Shown in pieces: positions 24,299 to 36,749 of a DNA stretch of 64,000 nucleotides. A program made the translations under genes and the position numbers. Position 1 is the first letter of the stretch. Each line of letters starts with the position of its first letter. The notes beneath the pieces were generated by a model, which was not told where the DNA came from, ran no database searches, and saw only the letters and a program-made list of their open reading frames with translations. This DNA comes from Ophiura sarsii (taxonomy: Eukaryota; Echinodermata; Ophiuroidea; Amphilepidida; Ophiuridae). Location of the stretch: the NCBI GenBank assembly GCA_035610835.1, contig CM069454.1, positions 57,642,580-57,706,579 on the forward strand, given 5' to 3'.

Positions 24299-27011
24299 CC
24301 CAGCAAACACAGAACGTTTCCGCAACGTTGCACCTAGGTTGCAGTTAGGTTGCGTCATTTAAAACGTTTTAACAACGTTTTTATAACGTTACGGTTTGGT
24401 TGTGATTTGGTTGTTTTAAGTTGGTCCGTTGAAACGTGAGCAAAACGTTCTCTGAACGTTAAAGTTTAGTTCTAGTTTGGTTGCACTTAGGTTGTGGTTA
24501 GGTTGTCATTATAAACGTTCTTACAACGTTATTATGACGTGGCGGTTTGTTTGTTTTAGGTTGGTTCTTGGAAACGTGATTAAAACGTTCTCTGAACGTT
24601 GCATGTTGATCATCGGAAACGTTTACATAATGTTTTAACAACGTTGTAACACTCAAATAGTTGGTTGTTTTAGTTTAATCCTTTAAACATGAAAAAGATG
24701 TTCCCTGAACGTTGTAGTTTAAGTTCTAGTTTGGTTGCACTAAGGTTCTGGTTAGGTTGTCATTAAAAACGTTCTTACAGCGTTATTATAACGTTGCGGG
24801 TTGTTTGTTTTAAGTACCAAATCACACCCAAACCGCAACGTTATATATAACGTTGTAGAAACGTTTTAATGACAACCTAACCACAACCTAAGTGCAACCA
24901 AACTAGAACTTAACTGCAACGTTCAGAGAACGTTTTGCTCACGTTTCAACGGACCAACCTAAAACAACCAAATCACACCCAAACCGCAACGTTATAATAA
25001 CGTTGTAGAAACGTTTTAATGACAACCTAACCACAACCGAAGTGCAACCAAACTAGAACTTAACTGCAACGTTCAGAGAACTTTTTGCTCACGTTTCCAT
25101 TTACCAACCTAAAACAACCAAATCACACCCAAACCGCAACGTTATAATAACGTTGTAGAAACGTTTTAATGACAACCTAACCACAACCTAAGTGCAACCA
25201 AACTAGAACTTAACTGCAACGTTCAGAGAACGTTTTGCTCACGTTTCCATGGACCAATCTAAAACAACCAAATCACACCCAAACCGCAACGTTATAATAA
25301 CGTTGTAGAAACGTTTTAATGACAACCTAACCACAACCTAAGTGCAACCAAACTAGAACTTAACTGCAACGTTCAGAAAACATTTTGCTCACGTTTCCAT
25401 GGACTAATTAAATAATGAATTACATTTTATTTAAAAAGGTTTATTACGAATCAAAATTTTAATACAAAACAATTTGGCATTACAAATTTGATGTACTAAT
25501 CTAGGCGTATACAGAGTGACCCAAAAAATGTTAACACTCTGGGCACATAAGATATCTTAAAAGGACAGGAACACACGGGTCTAATCTTGATGTATTATGA
25601 AAGCTGAGTAAATAAGCTTTCATTTGCATTTTATTGCGTTCCAATTGGTTATTTAGAACGGGAGATATGCTTCAGCAAACACGAGGAAGCAAAATCGGCT
25701 TGATATAACACCCGTGTGTTCCTGTCCTGTTAAGATATCTTATGTGCCCGGAGTGTTAACATTTTTTGGGTCACCCTGTACAAATGAAATTGATTATAAA
25801 TCTATTTATTTTTAAAATTTATTTAGGCCTATTAATTTTATTATCAGACGATTTTCACTTTCGCGCGCTTAATTTTCGCCGTAAACATGTAACTGTTTTA
25901 CATCATTTTTTTTTAATCACTCACACCTGGCTTCATCACGACGTTCATATAACGTTTACACAACCAAATTATGTTACCTGGGCTGTAATCGCTAATTTGC
26001 ATATTTTACCTGGCCTTACATGAGTCGAGTAAATTGGGGAAATAGCTCATTAGCATAATTTTAATGGTACAAAAATTAGCACCGCTGCTCGTTTGTAACC
26101 TTTAAATTATGGTAATGAGCTAATTTGCACCTTTTATTTATTTAAACCTATTTTTGTTTAAAAATTTAAGTCGATACATACATTTAACAGCTTTTAACAC
26201 CATAGAAAGCATTTTGATCTGTATACGTATAGTTCTCATATGTATAGCTAAAGGCAAGTCATTGTTCACCAATGCCATATACATTGAGCAAGAACATAGT
26301 ACACATGAAAAGGTCAATGCCCGCCCCCTCCCTCTATAATACCACTACCATTCCCTGGTTGCCATGGTGTAACTAACCGAATTTGATGAAAGTTGTTTAC
26401 ACGTTTGGATAACGTTGTGAAAACGTTCAATACTAACGTTCATACAACATAAAAATGTGTCGACAAATAAACGTTCTTTGAACGTTTAATCATAACGTTC
26501 CAAGAACGAAAGTGAAACGTTGTCACGACGTTCCAACAACGTAATAAATAGGTTATAAAAACGTCATTTGGACGTAATGGTATAACTACCAGAATTTTTT
26601 TAAACGTTTGGGACGTTGTTATAACGTTGTGAAAACGTTCATTACTAACGTTCAAACAACGTAAAAATGTGTCGACAAATAAACGTTTTTCTAACGTTGG
26701 ATCGCAACGTTCCATGAACGTTGTCACGACGTTCCGATAACGTAATAAAGACAGTATAAAAACGTCATTTGGACGTAATGGTATAACTAACAGAATTTCA
26801 AGAAAGTTTTTTAAACGTTTAGGACGTTGTGATAACGTTGTGAAAACGTTCATGACTAACGTTCATACAACGTAAAAATGTGTCGACAAATAAACGTTCT
26901 CCTAACGTTGGATCACGTTCACAACGTTCTTTGAACTTTTAATCATAACGTTCCAAGAACTAAAGTGAAACCTTGCCACGACGTTCTAACAACGTAATAT
27001 GGTTAGCTGGG
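24299..27011. mobile_element. 2.7 kb element packed with AACGTT repeats
   Basis: Starts CCCAGCAAACACAGAACG and ends GTTAGCTGGG (short inverted termini). It has three internal blocks. 24310-24815 holds about three units of a 150-bp repeat (GGTTAGGTTGTCATT). 24818-25410 holds about four units in inverse orientation (AATGACAACCTAACC). 26400-27000 holds three units of a different 180-bp repeat (ACGTCATTTGGACGTAATGG, AATGTGTCGACAAATAAACG). AACGTT, itself palindromic, occurs dozens of times. The frame at 26440-26853 on the minus strand is a by-product of these repeats. Confidence 0.75.
25512..25778. mobile_element. 267-bp MITE flanked by TA, nested in the AACGTT element
   Basis: TIRs of about 70 bp start CAGAGTGACCCAAAAAATGT and end in the complement, GGGTCACCCTG. 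TA flanks both ends (25510-25511, 25779-25780). Inner arms share AGGACAGGAACACACGGGT. Tc1/mariner-type insertion is likely. Confidence 0.85.
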
Positions 27012-27448
27012 ATACCACCGCAATTCGCAATCACATATTTAACACATAACGTGATCCTGGATAAAGGCCTTGTTTACGCTCACACGGTTCCATCTGATCC
27101 TTTTTTTACCTCCTGATCATATGCATATAGGCCTAGTTTAACTCATACAAAAACACGCCCGGGAGTTAAAGTTAATTGGAGTCCTTTTTCTATCCTTGTT
27201 AGACACCGGGCAGCTTCCTTTTACCCGCCCCATGAAAAGACCCAGTTTGCGCCACGAACGCGTACGCACCTTACGGTCTGCGCCATTACGCGTGCGCCGT
27301 GTTTTGTTTTGTTTATACGCGAGCGCGTAGCAACAGTTTGCTGTCTACGTGGGGCGAAGATCCCTGTGCATAGCGACTACAGCAGATGGGCAGGGATCTG
27401 CACCCGAAGGCATTGGACGGACAGACTCGCCACAAATAGTATTATGAT
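27012..27448. other. Intergenic, no gene seen
   Basis: Slightly GC-richer stretch (27240-27400) with CpG-containing sequence such as ACGCGAGCGCGTAGC. No splice-bounded reading frame or domain was recognised. It resembles the flank of the AACGTT element near 24130, sharing AAAACACGCCCGGGAGTTAA. Confidence 0.4.
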
Positions 27449-27745
27449 GTATGAACTTACACCTACGGGATAAGAAAAATCAGCTCTCTTTGTACAACAA
27501 AACATTGATTCAAAAAATGCTGATCTTACAAGATCATCATTTTACATCAGACGGTGTCCCCCTGCAGTATGCGTGATACATAACGCGAACCCTATTTACA
27601 AAGAGGGCGTTTTAAGAAAAGTTTCAATAAATAGTGATGGTATTGTTTTAATCAAGTTTTACTGTGTTTTTGTGAGTAGAAACAACAATAATGGTATTTT
27701 TTTAATTTTAAATATATGTCAACACCACTTTGTGCCCCCTTTAAG
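27449..27745 (+). repeat. Hairpin-bearing interspersed repeat
   Basis: Begins near GAACTTACACCTACGGG and ends GTGCCCCCTTTAAG. The variable hairpin AAAATGCTGATCTT / AAGATCATCATTTT (27514-27543) has one mismatch. It lies immediately left of a TIR element, as does the copy at 57460-57792. Confidence 0.75.
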
Positions 27746-28194
27746 TATCTAAGGGGTCGTCCAAAATTATCGCCATTTTCACTTACGTACAGAGCGTACG
27801 TAACTTTTTACCCCCTAAAGTTACGTACGCAATAAATGGCGAAATTTTCATACCCTCATATTTCATATTTGATTTAAAACCATAGTGTATTAAAAACCAA
27901 TTGCCGTATACAACATAAGAAACCGTACGGTTCACAACAGAGAAAAATAAACTCATTATATATCTCTGGTGGTGATTCTGCCTTTCTTTCTTTGGTAAAA
28001 ATTATCATTTTATAATTATCAAAAATTATCATTTTATAATTATCAAAAATTATCAAGATATTTTGAAACAAATGATGGCACATGTATTAAATGCTTAAAT
28101 ACAGAAATGATAAACAACAACACTAGGAACTTGAGCCATGGATTGTTTTAAAAACACAGAAGCAAAATTGCTTGTGTACATGAAACATTTGTCA

Positions 28195-28420
28195 GTGGCG
28201 TAGCTAGGTATTTCATATATAGGGGGAGGGGCAGGAATGACATGTGAACCGACAAGATTATTATGGCAAAAGAAATTTTCGCGTAGCGTGCGAACATTTT
28301 CGATATTCCCAATGTTAGCTATGATTGAGGTACATTTCGGCTCTAAACAAGCTTTAAAATACCAACAAATATTGCATTTTGGAGACACATGTGCGCGTTT
28401 TCCTTTATTTTGTACTTAGA
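28195..28420 (+). mobile_element. hAT-like element fragment (CAGTGGCGTAGC end)
   Basis: Begins CAGTGGCGTAGCTAGG. Internal motifs TTTTCGCGTAGCGTGCGAAC and GGCTCTAAACAAGC recur at 48437-48600, 56659-56960 and 60218-60545. The CAGTGGCGTA end is typical of hAT-type elements; the family call is an inference. Confidence 0.55.
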
Positions 28421-28452
28421 AAAAAAGGTCCCGCCTCTCAAGATCGCCATTT

Positions 28453-28760
28453 AAAGGCACATTAAGTGGTGTTGAAAATTTTAAATGTTTAAAAATTTAC
28501 TTCAGAATTACATTACAAATGGCCATTACTGTTGTTTTTACTAGCAAAAACACAGCAAAACTTGATTAAAACAATATCATCGCTATTTATTGAAAAACGC
28601 CCTCTATGCAAATATGGTTCGCGTTATGTATCACGCGTACTGCATGGGGATACCGTCGGACGTAAAATGCTCGTCCCGCGGGACGAGCATTTTTGAATCG
28701 ACGTTTTCTTGTACATAGAGGGCTGATTTTTCTTAATCCTTATAGGTGTAAGTTCATACA
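28453..28760 (-). repeat. Hairpin-bearing interspersed repeat, perfect 30-bp palindrome
   Basis: Reverse-oriented copy beginning TTAAAGGCACATTAAGTGG. Its hairpin at 28664-28693 is a perfect palindrome (half-site AAAATGCTCGTCCC). It continues into ATAGGTGTAAGTTCATACATG and the GAGGGCGCATCCTCCAACAC repeat to about 28840. Confidence 0.8.
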
Positions 28761-28966
28761 TGTAATACAATTATAAAAATATACTAATCCCAGTTTTTAT
28801 CATAATTGAGGGCGCATCCTCCAACACATCTCTTAGTGCTTAAGTTTCGTACGGTAACCGGGTTGGGGTATATTTCGACGCCCCCTGTAACGTACTGAAA
28901 ATGGCGAAAATTATGGACGACCCCTAAGTTATCTTCGCAAAATCCAAAAAGGTACAGCAATCATAG

Positions 28967-29066
28967 NNNNNNNNNNNNNNNNNNNNNNNNNNNNNNNNNN
29001 NNNNNNNNNNNNNNNNNNNNNNNNNNNNNNNNNNNNNNNNNNNNNNNNNNNNNNNNNNNNNNNNNN
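28967..29066. other. Assembly gap (100 N)
   Basis: Exactly 100 undetermined bases, a standard gap of unknown size. It lies at the edge of the TGACC-rich tandem repeat region, which probably caused the break. Confidence 0.99.
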
Positions 29067-32000
29067 ACCCCTAGTGACCCCTTCTTGACCTTTGACCTGG
29101 TCAATATGATTGACTTATTTTTTTGGCTCATCAAATTAAACAAGATGCAACAAACCCCGTCCAAATCGGAGCATGTCTTAACTTTTACCCCTGTAAAGTT
29201 CAATGACCCCTAGTGACCCCGTATGACATGTCACTTTTAATCGCTGAACACCTATATGTGCATGGACCCAAGGAATCTTTTGACCAATTCTGATAATCAT
29301 GGGCCATTTTCTCTTGAATAAATAGCATTTTAAGTGACTGGAGTGAAAATTGACATTTTGACCCCTAGTGACCCCAAATGATTTTTAATTTAAAAAACCT
29401 TTCTTTTGTACATGCGTACGGTCAAAAGGAATATGTGGACCAATTTTGACGATCCTAGGTCATTTCACTAAATTGGAAATGCGTTTTAAGTGAAAATCAC
29501 CTTTTGACCCCTAGTGACCCCTTCTTGACCTTTGACCTGGTCAATATTATTGACTTATTTTCTTGGCTTATCAAATTAAACAAGATGCAACAAACCCCGT
29601 CCAAATCGGAGCATGTCTTAACTTTTACCCCTGTAAAGTTCAATGACCCCTAGTGACCCCGTATGACATGTCACTTTTAATCGCTGAACACCCTATATGT
29701 GCATGGACCCAAGGAATCTTTTGACCAATTCTGATAATCATGGGCCATTTTCTCTTGAATAAATAGCATTTTTAAGTGACTGGAGTGAAAATTGACATTT
29801 TGACCCCTAGTGACCCCAAATGATTTTGATTTTTAAAAACCTTTCTTTTGTAAATGCGTACGGTCAAAAGGAATATGTGGACCAATTTTGACGATCCTAG
29901 GTCATTTCACTAAATTGGAAATGCGTTTTAAGTGAAAATCACCTTTTGACCCCTAGTGACCCCTGTGTGACCTTTGACCCCAAACTGTGAACACCCTATA
30001 TGAAGGTTAGGTGGGGGGTTCTACTGACCAAGTTTGGTGATTGTAGCATGTAAACTGTAGAAAAAATAGCATTTTTTAGATGGGTTTGAGGAAAGAAAGA
30101 AAGAACTAGATCTTGCTCCGGTCAAAGACCAGGCTACCTTGATTTTTCTTTGAGAAAATGATCCCTAGTGACCCCTTCTTGACCTTTGACCTGATTAAAA
30201 TGATTGACTTATTTTCTTGGCTCATCAATCCAAACAAGATGCAACAAATCCGGTCCAAATCGGATCATGTCTTAAATTTTACCCCTTTAAAGTTCAATGA
30301 CCCCTTTTGACCCCTTCTTGACCTTTGACCTGGTCAATATAATTGAATTATTTTCTTAGCTCATCAAATCAAACAAGATGCAACAAACCCGGTCAAAATC
30401 GAACCATGTCTTTACTTTTACCCCTGTAAAGTTCAATGACCCCTATTGACCCTTCGTGACCTTTGACCTGGTCAATATGATTTATTTATTTTCTTTGCTC
30501 ATCAATCCAAACAAGATGCAACAAACCCCGTCCAAATCGGAGCATGTCTTAACTTTTACCTCTGTAATGTTCAATGACCCCTAGTGACCCCTTCTTGACC
30601 TTTGACCTGGTCAATATGATTGACCTTTTTTCTTGGCTCATCAATCCAAACAAGATGCAACAAACCCGGTCCAAATCGAAGCATGTCTAAACTTTTACCC
30701 CTGTAAAGTTCAATGACCCCTAGTGACCCGGTATGACATGTCACTTTTAATCGCTGAACACCCTATATATGCATGGACCCAAGGAATCTTTTGACCAATT
30801 CTGATAATCATGGGTCATTTCCTCTTGAAAAAATAGCATTTTAAGTGACTGGAGTGAAAATTGACATTTTGACCCCTAGTGACCCCAAATGATTTTTAAT
30901 TTAAAAAACCGTTCTTTTGTACATGCGTACGGTCAAAAGGAATATGTGGACCAATTTTGACGATCCTAGGTCATTTCACTAAATTGGAAATGCGTTTTAA
31001 GTGAAAATCACCTTTTGACCCCTAGTGACCCCTTCTTGACCTTTGACCTGGTCAATATGATTGACTTATTTTCTTGGCTCATCAAATTAAACAAGATGCA
31101 ACAAACCCCGTCCAAATCGGAGCATGTCTTAACTTTTACCCCTGTAAAGTTCAATGACCCCTAGTGACCCCGTATGACATGTCACTTTTAATCGCTGAAC
31201 ACCCTATATGTGCATGGACCCAAGGAATCTTTTGACCAATTCTGATAATCATGGGCCATTTTCTCTTGAATAAATAGCATTTTAAGTGACTGGAGTGAAA
31301 ATTGACATTTTGACCCCTAGTGACCCCAAATGATTTTTAATTTTAAAAACCGTTTTTTTTTACATGCGTACGGTCAAAAGGAATATGTGGACCAATTTTG
31401 ACGATCCTAGGTCATTTCACTAAATTGGAAATGCGTTTTAAGTGAAAATCACCTTTTGACCCCTAGTGACCCCTGTGTGACCTTTGACCCCAAACTGTGA
31501 AGACCCTATATGAAGGTCAGGTGGGGGGTTCTACTGACCAAGTTTGGTGATTGTAGCATGTAAACTGTAGAAAAAATAGCATTTTTAGATGGGTTTGAGG
31601 AAAGAAAGAAAGAAACTAGATCTAGTTCTGGTCTAAGACCAGGGCACCTTGATTTTTTATGTGTTAATGAACCCTAGTGACCCCATATGATATGTTAATT
31701 GTAATCCATGAAGACTCTATATGACATGTTTCACAGTAAAGTGCACATTGAGTGTCCAATAACTTTAAGTTTGGATATTTTTTTATCAGAGATATAAAAT
31801 AAACATTTAGTAAGTTGATATTCAAATGCATGTTATTACTTCATAGAAAATGGTGTTTTGCATGTTGAAAATTATTAGTAAAAGTGTTTCTAGACCAAAA
31901 ATGTACTACTAATGTTATGGTTATTGGACAGAAATAGTTCCCACTGTCTAAGACAGACATTAACCATAGCAAATCATTTGCTTGCTGTATTATGTAAGCA

Positions 32001-33140
32001 GTTTGCTTTCTTTCATTATTTTGTACACCACACAGATGATCTATATTCATGGATAAATTAAAGCCCAGTTTTGTTAAAATATTTCACACCTACAATATTT
32101 TTAATGGTTCCTTTAACATTTGCTAATGTTACAGAAAACGCATGTCTGTCCTGGACAGACAATTAGCAAATTTGTTACTACAGGTTTTTTGTCTTTCAAA
32201 CATATTTTTGGCCTAGTTTTGAGATGTGATGTTAAAATACCTGGGAATAGTTAGTTATTTTAAAAATAACAGCCAATATATTGATTTAAATTGTAAACCA
32301 GTACGTTGCTAGTGTTACAGTAAAAATGCTGCTAATGTTATTTTTTATGTCCTAAAAAGAGTAACATTAGCAGCATATTTTTGGCCTAGAAACACTTTTC
32401 AAAACTTTTTCCAAATTATAAACACCATTTTCTGTGACGCAATAACATACAGTTTAATATCAACTTAATTAATGATTATTTAATATATCTGATTAAGCAA
32501 TATCCTTACTTTAAGGTTATTGGGAACTAAAAAGTGCACTTTACTGTGAAACATGTCATATGTGCATGGAGCAAGAGTATTTTAAGTGAAAATCACATAT
32601 TGACCCCTAATGACCCTTTTATGACATTTTTCTCCAAGGTCATGATTGACTTTTTTTCTTGTTTCATCCTGCAACATGAGATGCAACAAGTCCGATCAAA
32701 ATAAGAGCATGTTTTACATGTTACTCTGTAAAATAGGTCAATGACCAAAAAAAAACCCATTGACCCTAGTTCATGTTTTACTTATCGAACAACATAAGAT
32801 GCAACAACTCTGATTAAAATCAGAGCATGTCTTAAATGTCATGGTATTATAGCTCAATTACCTCTACTGACCTGTTCCTGACCTTTGACCCTTAGCCTTT
32901 GATCCCTAGGTCATGATTGATTTTTGTTCATGACTTATCAAACCAAACAGGATGAAACATGTCCGGTCCATATCGGAGCATGTCTCTCGTTTTACCCTTG
33001 TATAGGTCAATGACCCCTTGTGACCCCATATGAAATGTCACATTTTTTATTGCTGAATTTTCTATATGAACATGGACCCAAGGAATCCGTCGACCATTTC
33101 TGATTGTCATCAGTCATTTCCTCTATTTTGAGTGAAAGGG
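29067..33140. repeat. TGACCCCTAGTGACCCC / TGACCTTTGACC repeat array
   Basis: Units of roughly 140 bp (TGACCTTTGACCTGGTCAAT ... AAGATGCAACAAACCCCGTC) and longer units of about 440 bp (adding ATGCGTACGGTCAAAAGGAA and ATTTCACTAAATTGGAAATG) repeat many times. A block of about 600 bp at 29517-30120 recurs nearly unchanged at 31027-31620. Fragments also lie at 38250-39010. It is interrupted by the element at 31723-32557. No protein domain was seen on either strand. Confidence 0.85.
31723..32557. mobile_element. 835-bp element with about 200-bp inverted ends and ATAT duplication
   Basis: Ends GACATGTTTCACAGTAAAGT and complement, flanked by ATAT (31719-31722, 32558-32561). Removing it restores the repeat sequence CTATATGTGCATGG seen intact at 29249-29265. 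Inverted pairing continues inward (AAAAGTGTTTCTAGACC left, complement near 32390). Confidence 0.8.
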
Positions 33141-33149
33141 AAGCATTTA

Positions 33150-33425
33150 GCTCAGAAGGTTAGCCTGACATACAATTCAGACTCATACTGAAGACATGCC
33201 TTATCAATGTGAATATTGTCAGAATGCTTTGCTCAAAAGAGTAGGCTGACATTACATATACAGACACTCACTAAAGAGAGGTCATATAAGTGTGAATATT
33301 GTCAGAAATATTTTGTTCATAAGGGTAACTTCATGACATTACACATGAATACAGACTCATACTGAAGAAAAGTCATATCAATGTGAATATTGTCAGAAAA
33401 GTTTGCTTGGAGGGGTAGCCTGAAA
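33150..33425 (+). pseudogene. Decayed C2H2 zinc finger array
   Basis: Three degenerate repeats each encode YQCEYCQ or YKCEYCQ (Cys codons at 33208, 33291 and 33382; spacing 83 and 91 bases against the 84-base unit of Kruppel-type fingers). Linker-like HTEDMPYQ and EKSYQ precede the fingers, and one unit keeps HKGNFMTLHMNT with the His pair. Stops and frameshifts break every unit. This is a relic of a poly-C2H2 gene with no intact frame. Neighbours are repeats only, so the source gene is not in this window. Confidence 0.7.
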
Positions 33426-33629
33426 TAATAACATGTACTCATACTAAATACAGGTCATAAGCACGTGTCTTCCAATCAAGCTAAATTTCACCTGCTCGGC
33501 ACAAAACAGGGGTGTGGGTCATATCCTTTTTTAAGAAATCAAAGGGGAGGGTTATAACTTATAATTTCTTTTTAGGAAATTGAAGGGTGGTCATGACTGT
33601 TTGGTACTAATATTTCAAACCAAAATCAT

Positions 33630-34900
33630 GCCCAGGCTGACAGCATGCCTAGGCTGACAGCATGCCCAGGCTGACAGCATGCCCAGGCTGACAGCATGCC
33701 CAGGCTGACAGCATGCCCAGGCTGACAGCATGCCCAGGCTGACAGCATGCCCAGGCTGACAGCATGCCCAGGCTGACAGCATGCCCAGGCTGACAGGTCA
33801 TAACTTTTTTTACATTCCAGAGGGGTGTCATAACTTTTAAGTATTTAGGGAAGGGGGTGGTCATTTTTTGGGTTGTAGCTTTCTTTCAGCTACCCCCCTC
33901 CCCTCCGGTAGAAATAATGAACGGTCCCTAATTGTATTGCTTTTTATGAGAGAAAGAAATGTTGATCAAGTTTGGATGAACATGATAAAGGAATGATTCT
34001 AAAAATTAATTTAATTACATTGTTACATTCTTAAATCTTCTACTGAAATATTAAATGACCAATCTAGGTGTTCTTTTCATCAGGTTACTAGTATGTGTTT
34101 GGATTTTTCAATGGCGTGCTAATGTATGATCAAAAAATAAAATAGGAGGTACCTGTTATTGTCTTTGTGTTATTGTAGTAGGCCTACTGATATTACAGGG
34201 ACCAGGTATCGTGTTATTTTAATTTAAAATACTACAGCAATTTTTCCTTCAAACCTTTATCTGAGTATTTAATGAAAACGATAACTGATCATTATTTTGT
34301 TAATGAATTAATATTATCCGCGTAGCAAAAAATCAACTTTCCCCTGATGTGAGCCGTGTCTGCCGTTGTCTCAGTACGAGCTACCCCGCTACTGATAAAG
34401 TAGCCGGCATGCCCAGACAGGACAGCATGCCCAGACTGACAGCATGCCCAAGCTGACAGGGTGTTATAACTGTATTCTACATTCCAGAGGGTAATGTCAT
34501 AACTTTTAAGTACTTAGGGAAGGGGGGTCATTTTTTTGGGTTGTTGCTTTCTTTCAGCTACCCCCCCCCCCCCCCCCCCCCCCCCTCCCCTCCGGTAGAA
34601 ATAATGAACGGTCCCTAATTGTATTGCTTTTTATGAGAGAAAAAATGTTGATCAAGTTTGGATGAACATGATGAAGGAATGATTCTAAAAAAAAATTACA
34701 TTCTTAAATCTTCTACTGAAATATTAAATGACTGATCTAGAGGTATTTTTTTCATGATCAGGTGCACTGTGCAGAATCAGACAATACTACGAAATCTGAC
34801 TAATGTATGATCAAAAAATAAAATAGGAGGTACCTATTATTGTCTTTGTGTTATTGTAGTACTGATATTACAGGGGCCAGGTATCGTGTTATTTTTATAT
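33630..34900. repeat. Tandem duplication with 17-bp minisatellite
   Basis: About ten units of GCATGCCCAGGCTGACA occupy 33630-33797. A shorter set of three variant units lies at 34408-34460. Each is followed by the same roughly 450-bp sequence (AGTTTGGATGAACATGAT, AAAATAGGAGGTACCT, ATTACAGGG), so a unit of about 700-800 bp is duplicated. GGAGGGGAGGGG plus GAACGGTCCCT-type transposon ends occur in both copies. Long frames in the 17-bp array arise because 17 is not a multiple of three. Confidence 0.8.
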
Positions 34901-35859
34901 ACAATTATACATTTTTGGAAAGGATTTGGGTCAGAGAATCTGTTTTGACATCAATTTTGACCACAATTTTTTGACAATTTTTTCTCTCGAACAAGCTAGA
35001 AAAATAATTTTGAGTAAAAAATGCCCAAAATTGCTTGATTATAATGTTACATGGATGTAACTTATCTATGGTTTGAGCATTGCCGCAATATCAAGGATTT
35101 AGCTCTACGGAAATCAGTCAGCTCATGAAATAATTAAAGTACACAATTAGAATCCTATAAAATAACAGTAGGCTATGATCATATTTCCACCGTAATGCTG
35201 AAACTGTTACAATTTGGCCAGCCATATAAGCATGGGAGCAATTTAAAGGGGGGGGCGGCCTCGAGGAAGTTTTTGATTATTTATTTTGAATTTTGTGAGT
35301 GCTATAATTATTGAACTATTAATCAAATGCATATAAAAAGTATAAATTTTTGGAAATTAATGGATCAGAGAATACAAATTTGGTGTCAATGTTGATTTTT
35401 TGAGAAAATCACAAAATTTACTTTTTTGACCCAAATTTGTTTGAACAAAGCTAACAAAAATAATTGTGAGTACAAAATGCCCAAATCGCTTGATTATGAT
35501 ATAAAGACACTAACTTACGGACACATTTCTTGTTTTAATTAACCTAATCTAATATATTTTGACCAAAAAGTGGAAAAAATTGAAACTTTTTTTCGGTACT
35601 TTTTAGTCAAAATTTCAAAAAATATCAAGATTACAAATTTTAAAAAAATTGGGTGCAATAAATAAAAAGAAACTGGCCATTGAATAATAAAATGGGATGC
35701 ATGTTCATGGGGGCGGCTTCTTAGAGAGCTAGCAGAACGTGTTAAAGCCAAGTTGGGCACACACACAAACACCTGATAATCATAGGGTGTGCTAATATCT
35801 ATATAAATATACATATTTAATATATTTTAGAAGGCCTGAGTGGCATTGTGGCATACCGT
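34901..35859. other. AT-rich repeats, no gene
   Basis: Two diverged copies of the GTATAAATTTTTGGAAAT ... GATCAGAGAAT repeat (34915-35060, 35335-35510) also found near 39905 and 47040. No coding signal. Confidence 0.5.
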
Positions 35860-36190
35860 ACATACATGAATACATGGGGCAATGTGGCGCACTAGTTAGG
35901 AGCGCTCATATACTACTGTGTACCGTTAGTTCTGTTGGTGGATCGTTTCAGCATTGAGTTCAATACGATACCAACCATGCAGATTGAAGTACATGAGGCA
36001 TGCTCATAGTGCACCGTGGTTCGGAAGTCAAATGATCATGGTCCCGTGTATAGGAAGATCTATCCCCTAGCACGTTAAAAGGAATAAATATGAATGAATG
36101 AATGAAAGGTCACAGACTCCTTCGTTCGTGTTAAAGAGTAGGGGATCGGTCCGTGTCTGTACGCTCATGTTTGTATTCCTAGGTTCCATG
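35860..36190 (+). mobile_element. tRNA-derived SINE, plus orientation
   Basis: A-box-like GTGGCGCACTAGTTAGGAGC (about 35885) and degenerate B box near GAGTTCAATACG. The tail AAAGGTCACAGACTCCTTCG ... GTAGGGGATCGGTCCGTGTC (36107-36158) is the complement of the SINE at 20160-20455. A GAAT/ATGA microsatellite sits at 36087-36104. Another tail fragment, inverted, is at 37378-37432. Confidence 0.65.
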
Positions 36191-36608
36191 GATACATTGT
36201 GCGAGTATAGGCCGGGGCGGACCTACGTCATGCCGGTGAAATTCAATTAAGCAACCGCACATTGCGCCTACTGCGGATTCAAGTGCATAACGCTGAGCTT
36301 TGACTGAGTGCGTGCATGGAATGTTTTGCTTTATGAAACACTAGTTGCCAAGCAAATTTGCTAAAAATAGCTCAAAGTGCCTGTATGTCCGCACCATCCT
36401 ATACTCAACAAGAGGCTTCTGCACAGTATAGGTCGGCTCGGTCATATGGGTACTTTTTACCGTTTGCCGATGACAACAAAACAGATGTTTTATTAAGTTT
36501 AAATTAAAGCTCTTCTCGACCATACCCAACCATCTAGGGACCGTGTCGGGGTGTGTATGTAAACATGGTATAAGAGGCTCTCGACTTTGGTTTGTGGTCA
36601 ACGGCATG

Positions 36609-36640
36609 TGACGTCACTCCGGGACGACCTATATAGGAAG
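36609..36640 (+). promoter_or_regulatory. Possible promoter: CRE-like site and TATA-like box
   Basis: TGACGTCA at 36609-36616 is followed by CTATATAGG at 36629-36637. It could be the promoter of PARP copy 2, whose 5' exons are missing from this annotation. However, no CCCH-encoding exon could be found between here and 41925, and such short motifs occur by chance. Confidence 0.2.
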
Positions 36641-36749
36641 ATGACGATGATGGAATGACGACATTGAGTTGACAAAACAACATCTACATCAATACTCGGC
36701 GAAATCCATAAGTCAGGGAACGCCAAGACCCCAGTTTCCTTGGGATAAG

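Larger units (their letters stand above)
27752..28925. mobile_element. TIR element with AGGGGTCGTCC ends, carrying nested repeats
   Basis: Left AGGGGTCGTCCAAAATTATC and right complement (GGACGACCCCT at 28915-28925) are inverted, about 35 bp, with CGCCATTTTCA continuing the match. It contains a hAT-like element (28195-28420) and a hairpin repeat (28453-28760). A tandem TATCAAAAATTATCATTTTA duplication lies near 28005-28055. Confidence 0.7.

Noticed and set aside
26440..26853. 137-codon minus-strand frame
   Set aside because: Lies wholly in the AACGTT tandem block and repeats with the block; no domain.
33649..33864. Minus-strand frame of repeated SAWACCQPGHAVSLGML units
   Set aside because: A 17-bp minisatellite read through in all three phases; not a repeat protein.
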